DNA of 64,000 nucleotides. Origin: Paenibacillus sedimenti. GTDB taxonomy: Bacteria; Bacillota; Bacilli; Paenibacillales; NBRC-103111. This document shows, piece by piece, positions 60,555 through 64,000 of the stretch. The position numbers and the translations under genes are program-made. The notes under the pieces are model-generated. The model saw only the letters and a program-made list of their open reading frames with translations, did not search any database and had not been told where the DNA came from. The stretch spans positions 682,001 to 746,000 of the forward strand of contig NZ_JACVVD010000002.1 in the NCBI RefSeq assembly GCF_014534655.1. The letters are read 5' to 3'. Numbering within the stretch: the stretch's first letter is position 1; each line of letters begins with the position of its first letter.

Positions 60555-61121
60555 ATGGCGATTTTGGTAACGGGCGGCGCGCGAAGCGGCAAGAGCTCTT
60601 GGGCGGAGAAGCTCGCGATGCGCAGCAGCGAGAGCGGCATTTATATCGCGACCTCCCACATCTATGATGAGGAAATGCGGGAGCGGGTCGGTTTGCATCA
60701 GCAGCAGCGGCTCGCCTCCGGGTATCCCTGGGATACCTGGGAAGAGCCTTATGCGCTGCGGGAGCTTCTGCTCCAGCTGCAGGAGACAGGCGGCAGCGCG
60801 CAAGCTGCAGTCTTGGTCGACTGTTTGACGCTTTGGCTCTCCAACTGGCTGCTTCGCTATGAAGGAGTGCCTGATGCCGCCGCTCTCGTCATGAGGCAGG
60901 TTGATGAGCTGGTCGAAGCGGTGTCCTCCTACAGCGGACAATTGGTGCTCGTCACTAACGAGGTCGGAAGCGGCATCGTTCCCGAGTATCCGCTGGGGCG
61001 GAGCTTCCGGGATTTAGCCGGACGGATGAATCAGCGTCTGGCTGAAGTTTGCGATCAAGTTTTCCTCGTGACAGCGGGGATTCCGATAGAGTTAAAAAGC
61101 AGGGCTTACCGCTTGGAGTAA
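60555..61121 (+). CDS. cobU: Adenosylcobinamide kinase / guanylyltransferase
   Basis: Bifunctional enzyme that phosphorylates adenosylcobinamide and then attaches GMP, 188 aa. P-loop VTGGARSGKSSWAEKL at the N-terminus, VDCLTLWLSNWLL (about 95-107), and TNEVGSGIVPEYPLGRSFRDLAGRMNQRLA with the conserved catalytic region. The ATG at 60555 follows GGAGAAGGAGGCGGGG; the open frame upstream to 60393 is not conserved-looking. cbiB starts 39 bp after its stop. Confidence 0.95.
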   Translation: MAILVTGGARSGKSSWAEKLAMRSSESGIYIATSHIYDEEMRERVGLHQQQRLASGYPWDTWEEPYALRELLLQLQETGGSAQAAVLVDCLTLWLSNWLLRYEGVPDAAALVMRQVDELVEAVSSYSGQLVLVTNEVGSGIVPEYPLGRSFRDLAGRMNQRLAEVCDQVFLVTAGIPIELKSRAYRLE

Positions 61122-61160
61122 TCGATGGATACAGCGGTGAGCCCGGAACGGTGATATGCA

Positions 61161-62156
61161 ATGTGGTTATATACTTGGCAGGAAATCGTCGCCATGACGG
61201 CGGCTGCTATTCTCATAGATTGGATCATCGGCGATCCTAAATGGCCGACACATCCGGTCATTCTGATCGGACGATGGATTCGCTTTATGGAGCGAAAGCT
61301 GCGAAATGATAACGAAGGGCAGGATATGAGCGAAGGCGCCAATACGCTTAAAGTAAAAGGCGTCCTGCTCATGCTCTCCACGGTGCTTCTCAGTTTTTGC
61401 GTCGTACTGGCCCTTGTACTTGTCGCTCGTTCGATTCACGAGTGGCTGGGCTACATGGTCTCCACGTGGTTTATTTCCACGACGATAGCGGTCAAAGGGC
61501 TAAAAGATGCAGCTTACCTCGTCTATAGCCCTCTGCGCAGCGGCAATTTGGCGGATGCCCGTAAATATACGGGCTACATCGTAGGCAGGGATACAGAGCA
61601 TCTCGGTGAGGAAGAACTGACGCGAGCCGTCGTGGAAACCGTGGCGGAGAACATCGTGGACGCGGTCATCTCACCGTTGTTTTATGCGCTGCTGGGCGGC
61701 GCTCCGCTTGCGATGTTCTACCGGGCATCGAATACGCTGGATTCGATGGTCGGTTACCGAAATGACCGGTATCGTCATTTCGGTTGGGCGTCGGCACGCT
61801 GGGACGACGTGATGAACTGGATCCCGGCCCGGCTGACCGGCCTCCTGCTGATCTTCGTCGCCCTGCTGCAGCCGGGGCTCTCAGCGAAGCGGTCAGCGGC
61901 AGCGATCCGCCGCTTCGCGCACCTGCACCCCAGCCCGAACAGCGGAATTCCCGAGTCGGCGGTAGCCGGAGCGCTCGGGATTGAGCTGGGCGGGCTGAAC
62001 GTCTATGGGGGCGCGCCCAGCGAGCGCGCCCGCCTTGGCTGGCCGCTGCGGGAGCGGACGCAGCGGGATATTGTCTTCGCCGTACGGTTGTTGTACGGCG
62101 TCAGCTTTGTGGTAATGGGAGGACTGCTATGCGTACTGCTCGTATGGTTTTTGTAG
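61161..62156 (+). CDS. cbiB: Adenosylcobinamide-phosphate synthase CbiB
   Basis: Membrane amide ligase that attaches aminopropanol (phosphate) to adenosylcobyric acid, 331 aa. Blocks: DWIIGDPKWPTHPVILIGRWI (about 19-39), GRDTEHLGEEELTRAVVETVAENIVDAVISPLFYAL (about 135-170), NTLDSMVGYRNDRYRHFGWASARWDDV and HPSPNSGIPESAVAGALGIELGG. The ribosome site is weak, so translation may be coupled to cobU. It overlaps cobS by 28 bp. The central part near 61900 is GC-rich. Confidence 0.95.
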   Translation: MWLYTWQEIVAMTAAAILIDWIIGDPKWPTHPVILIGRWIRFMERKLRNDNEGQDMSEGANTLKVKGVLLMLSTVLLSFCVVLALVLVARSIHEWLGYMVSTWFISTTIAVKGLKDAAYLVYSPLRSGNLADARKYTGYIVGRDTEHLGEEELTRAVVETVAENIVDAVISPLFYALLGGAPLAMFYRASNTLDSMVGYRNDRYRHFGWASARWDDVMNWIPARLTGLLLIFVALLQPGLSAKRSAAAIRRFAHLHPSPNSGIPESAVAGALGIELGGLNVYGGAPSERARLGWPLRERTQRDIVFAVRLLYGVSFVVMGGLLCVLLVWFL

Positions 62157-62965
62157 ATTGGCTGCATGGATGCATAGCAGCCTTTCAATTTTTAACGAGA
62201 TTGCCGATTCCCGTGCAAATCGAATATAACGTTCAGGTGTTTCGCAGAAGTGTCATTTTTTACCCCTTAGCGGGTCTGGTGATCGGCGGTTTACTCCTTC
62301 TGGCAGGCGAAGGGTTGCGACTCATTTTCCCTCCGATGCCGGCAGCCGTGCTGCTTCTTGCATTATGGGTCCTGCTTACAGGCGGTCTTCACCTGGATGG
62401 GCTGATGGATACGGCAGACGGAATTTTGAGCCATAGACCGCGTGAGCAAATGCTTGAGATTATGAAGGACAGCCGGGTAGGCGCGATGGGCGTTATCGTG
62501 TGCGTGCTTGTGTTGCTCCTAAAATTTGCACTTCTATTCAGCATGTTGGGCAGTGAGCAGTCCGGGGATTGGAAGGCGTCCAGCGTGCTTCTTATGATCG
62601 TACCGATCTGGAGCCGATGGTTTATGGTTGTTGCGATTTTCGGCTGGCCTTACGCCAGAAGTGAATCAGGGCTTGGAAGTTTGTTTCGTGGCGTTACCGG
62701 AGGATATGTGGCTTGGTCGACAATCGCAGGCTTAGTGGCGTCGTTCGCAATTACATTCCTTGGATATGGAAGATTGACCGAAGCTCTGCCCTGTCCGTCT
62801 CTTTGGGTTATTATTGGTGGATTTGCTGTTGTAACTTACCTTCTGGGCTGCTTGATCGCATTGTACATAAGCCGTAAACTAGGCGGTTTGACCGGGGATA
62901 CATATGGGGCATTGAATGAACTGTTGGAGGTTCTGCTGCTGCTTGGAATTACTGCTTTATTTTAA
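62129..62965 (+). CDS. cobS: Adenosylcobinamide-GDP ribazoletransferase (cobalamin synthase)
   Basis: Polytopic membrane enzyme joining alpha-ribazole to adenosylcobinamide-GDP, 278 aa. Signature blocks FQFLTRLPIPVQ, VIFYPLAGLVIGG, GGLHLDGLMDTADGILS (the metal-binding DxxxD/HLDG segment) and KDSRVGAMGVI. The ATG at 62129 lies inside the end of cbiB, and the ATG at 62144 is also possible. Last of the uninterrupted nucleotide-loop genes before cobD. Confidence 0.95.
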   Translation: MRTARMVFVDWLHGCIAAFQFLTRLPIPVQIEYNVQVFRRSVIFYPLAGLVIGGLLLLAGEGLRLIFPPMPAAVLLLALWVLLTGGLHLDGLMDTADGILSHRPREQMLEIMKDSRVGAMGVIVCVLVLLLKFALLFSMLGSEQSGDWKASSVLLMIVPIWSRWFMVVAIFGWPYARSESGLGSLFRGVTGGYVAWSTIAGLVASFAITFLGYGRLTEALPCPSLWVIIGGFAVVTYLLGCLIALYISRKLGGLTGDTYGALNELLEVLLLLGITALF

Positions 62966-62985
62966 AGTGAAAGGAGAGAGTCGCC

Positions 62986-64000
62986 ATGCTGGAACGATTC
63001 GGACACGGAGGGGATCTATGGACTGCGGAAGAGGCATTCGGTCGACCGAAAGAGCAATTTCTCGATTTCAGTTCCAATATGAATCCTCTCGGGCCGCCGC
63101 CATCGGTTGAACAGATTTTGAAGCGCCAGTGGCGGGAGTTGGTCAAATACCCGGATCCTGCAGTTCGAGAGCTGCGTTCCCGTTTAGCTTGCAAATATGA
63201 CATTCCCATCGAAAGTATTCTCGTCGGGAATGGGGCTGCAGAGCTGATCGATTTGACTGCAAGGGTATTGAACCCTTCCGTTACAGGTTTGGCAAGGCCC
63301 TCCTTTAGTGAGTATGAGGAGGCCATTCTCAAATCGGGTGGAGCGATTCGTTCCATTCCTCTTCATGCGCGGCATGGATTCGTTCTTCAAGAGCAGGATG
63401 TGGAGGAGGCATGCCGAGTATGTGATCTGTTCTTTCTAGGACATCCGAACAACCCAACCGGCAGGCTAGTTCCGCAAAAGATTTTGAATCAGCTTGCGCA
63501 GAGCCGTCGCAACCTGGTCATTGACGAGGCGTTTATGGATTTTGTGCCGGATGAACAATCTTATTCCATGCTGAAATACGCTGCAACGAGTAAAAATGTT
63601 TTTGTCATTCGCTCTATGACGAAATTTTATTCAATACCTGGTATTCGTCTGGGCTTCATGGTTGCGCATCCGGAATGGATCGAGAAGCTGAAGGACTTGC
63701 AGGTTCAATGGAGCGTCAATTATTTAGCTCAGCAAATCGGTACGGCGGTTCTGGGCGATGAGGATTTTGAGCAGGCGAGCAGGGTTTGGCTGCAAGCTGA
63801 GAAGATTTGGTTAACGGAGCAGCTTCAGCAACTAGGCCTTGAAGTTAACGATAGCGATGTGAACTTCCTGCTTTTTTCTTTCCCTGTCGAGTTCGGAATC
63901 GATGTCAAGCAAGCGCAGCAGTATATGGGACGTCAGGGCATATTAATCCGTAATGCCTCCTTGTTCGAAGGACTTGACCGACGGTACTGCCGGGTTGCGA
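62986..64000 (+). CDS. cobD: Threonine-phosphate decarboxylase, 3' end cut by the window
   Basis: PLP enzyme making aminopropanol phosphate from L-threonine phosphate, for CbiB to use. The 338 codons seen are nearly the full length of the family (about 360). FGHGGDLWTAEEAFGRPKEQFLDFSSNMNPLGPP is the N-terminal signature, NPTGRLVP and VIDEAFMDF are aminotransferase fold I blocks, and the PLP lysine is in RSMTKFYSIPGIRLGF. AAAGGAGAGAG precedes the ATG. The frame stays open to base 64000. Confidence 0.95.
   Translation, partial: MLERFGHGGDLWTAEEAFGRPKEQFLDFSSNMNPLGPPPSVEQILKRQWRELVKYPDPAVRELRSRLACKYDIPIESILVGNGAAELIDLTARVLNPSVTGLARPSFSEYEEAILKSGGAIRSIPLHARHGFVLQEQDVEEACRVCDLFFLGHPNNPTGRLVPQKILNQLAQSRRNLVIDEAFMDFVPDEQSYSMLKYAATSKNVFVIRSMTKFYSIPGIRLGFMVAHPEWIEKLKDLQVQWSVNYLAQQIGTAVLGDEDFEQASRVWLQAEKIWLTEQLQQLGLEVNDSDVNFLLFSFPVEFGIDVKQAQQYMGRQGILIRNASLFEGLDRRYCRVA

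Overview
The window reads as a chromosomal segment of a spore-forming, low-to-mid GC Firmicute of the Paenibacillus / Bacillales type. Signs are: strong AGGAGG-type ribosome sites with frequent GTG and TTG starts; a T-box leader before pheST; a Spo0E-family phosphatase; the pheST-zapA-cvpA-mutS2 gene order; the alaR-alaT pair; and sigma-A promoters of TTGACA-N17-TATAAT type. No rRNA, tRNA, CRISPR array or complete insertion sequence was seen. Both outer genes are cut by the window edges: a sugar permease at the left and cobD at the right.

Layout. 0-2.2 kb: end of a sugar (probably rhamnose-type) ABC transporter. 2.3-3.9 kb: thyA-folA-yciI. 4.0-6.2 kb (minus): YcnI copper protein and a NarL-type two-component system. 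6.3-7.4 kb: nickel/cobalt permease behind a NikR-like operator. 7.6-13.1 kb: phosphonate/phosphite uptake, with phnC and a fused double phnE on plus and phnD convergent on minus, followed by a 5'-nucleotidase. 13.2-18.6 kb: small membrane protein, YbjQ, esterase, the 5-oxoprolinase set pxpB-pxpC-pxpA, a structured region with two tiny peptide ORFs, a CD3324-like regulator and a gamma-glutamylcyclotransferase. 18.7-24 kb: metallo-hydrolase, CheY-like regulator, Hpt-REC-GGDEF-REC protein, nikR and a 7TMR-DISM diguanylate cyclase. 24-26.4 kb: DUF2203, CopC-CopD fusion, small ORF. 26.6-30.2 kb: a ribose-type ABC transporter. 30.2-34.3 kb (minus): glutaminase, aldo/keto reductase, and a marR-MFS pair whose MFS gene is broken.

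34.5-48.3 kb: T-box, pheS, pheT, an unusually long zapA, cvpA and mutS2. The polX gene normally found between cvpA and mutS2 is absent. In its place is about 5.9 kb of accessory DNA: a 16-bp minisatellite ending in a 30-nt C homopolymer, a truncated IS1595-like zinc-ribbon protein, an SDR, a degraded flavin-oxidase-like gene, a PPOX-LuxR regulator, a DUF2269 membrane protein, an arylamine N-acetyltransferase, a CuA-type cupredoxin lipoprotein and a YvlD-type membrane protein. 48.4-50.3 kb: PspA, DUF350, a 27-aa membrane peptide and a double zinc-ribbon protein, likely one envelope-stress operon. 50.4-55.9 kb: MFS, cysK, a small GNAT-like protein, alaR-alaT, Spo0E-like protein and a lipoprotein. 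55.9-64 kb: a cobalamin-riboswitch operon, btuF-btuC-btuD-cobT-cobU-cbiB-cobS-cobD, for corrinoid uptake and nucleotide-loop assembly.

Functional links. Metal handling recurs: nickel permease plus NikR, YcnI plus CopCD copper proteins, the CuA lipoprotein, and cobalt via B12. The pxpABC set and the nearby gamma-glutamylcyclotransferase form a plausible make-and-consume pair for 5-oxoproline. The items most worth a second look are the two tiny peptides with GNRA-loop hairpins (17.4-17.7 kb), the polX-less locus with its repeat tract, the extended ZapA, the NikR-operator pairing, and an extra inverted-repeat element between the T-box and pheS.
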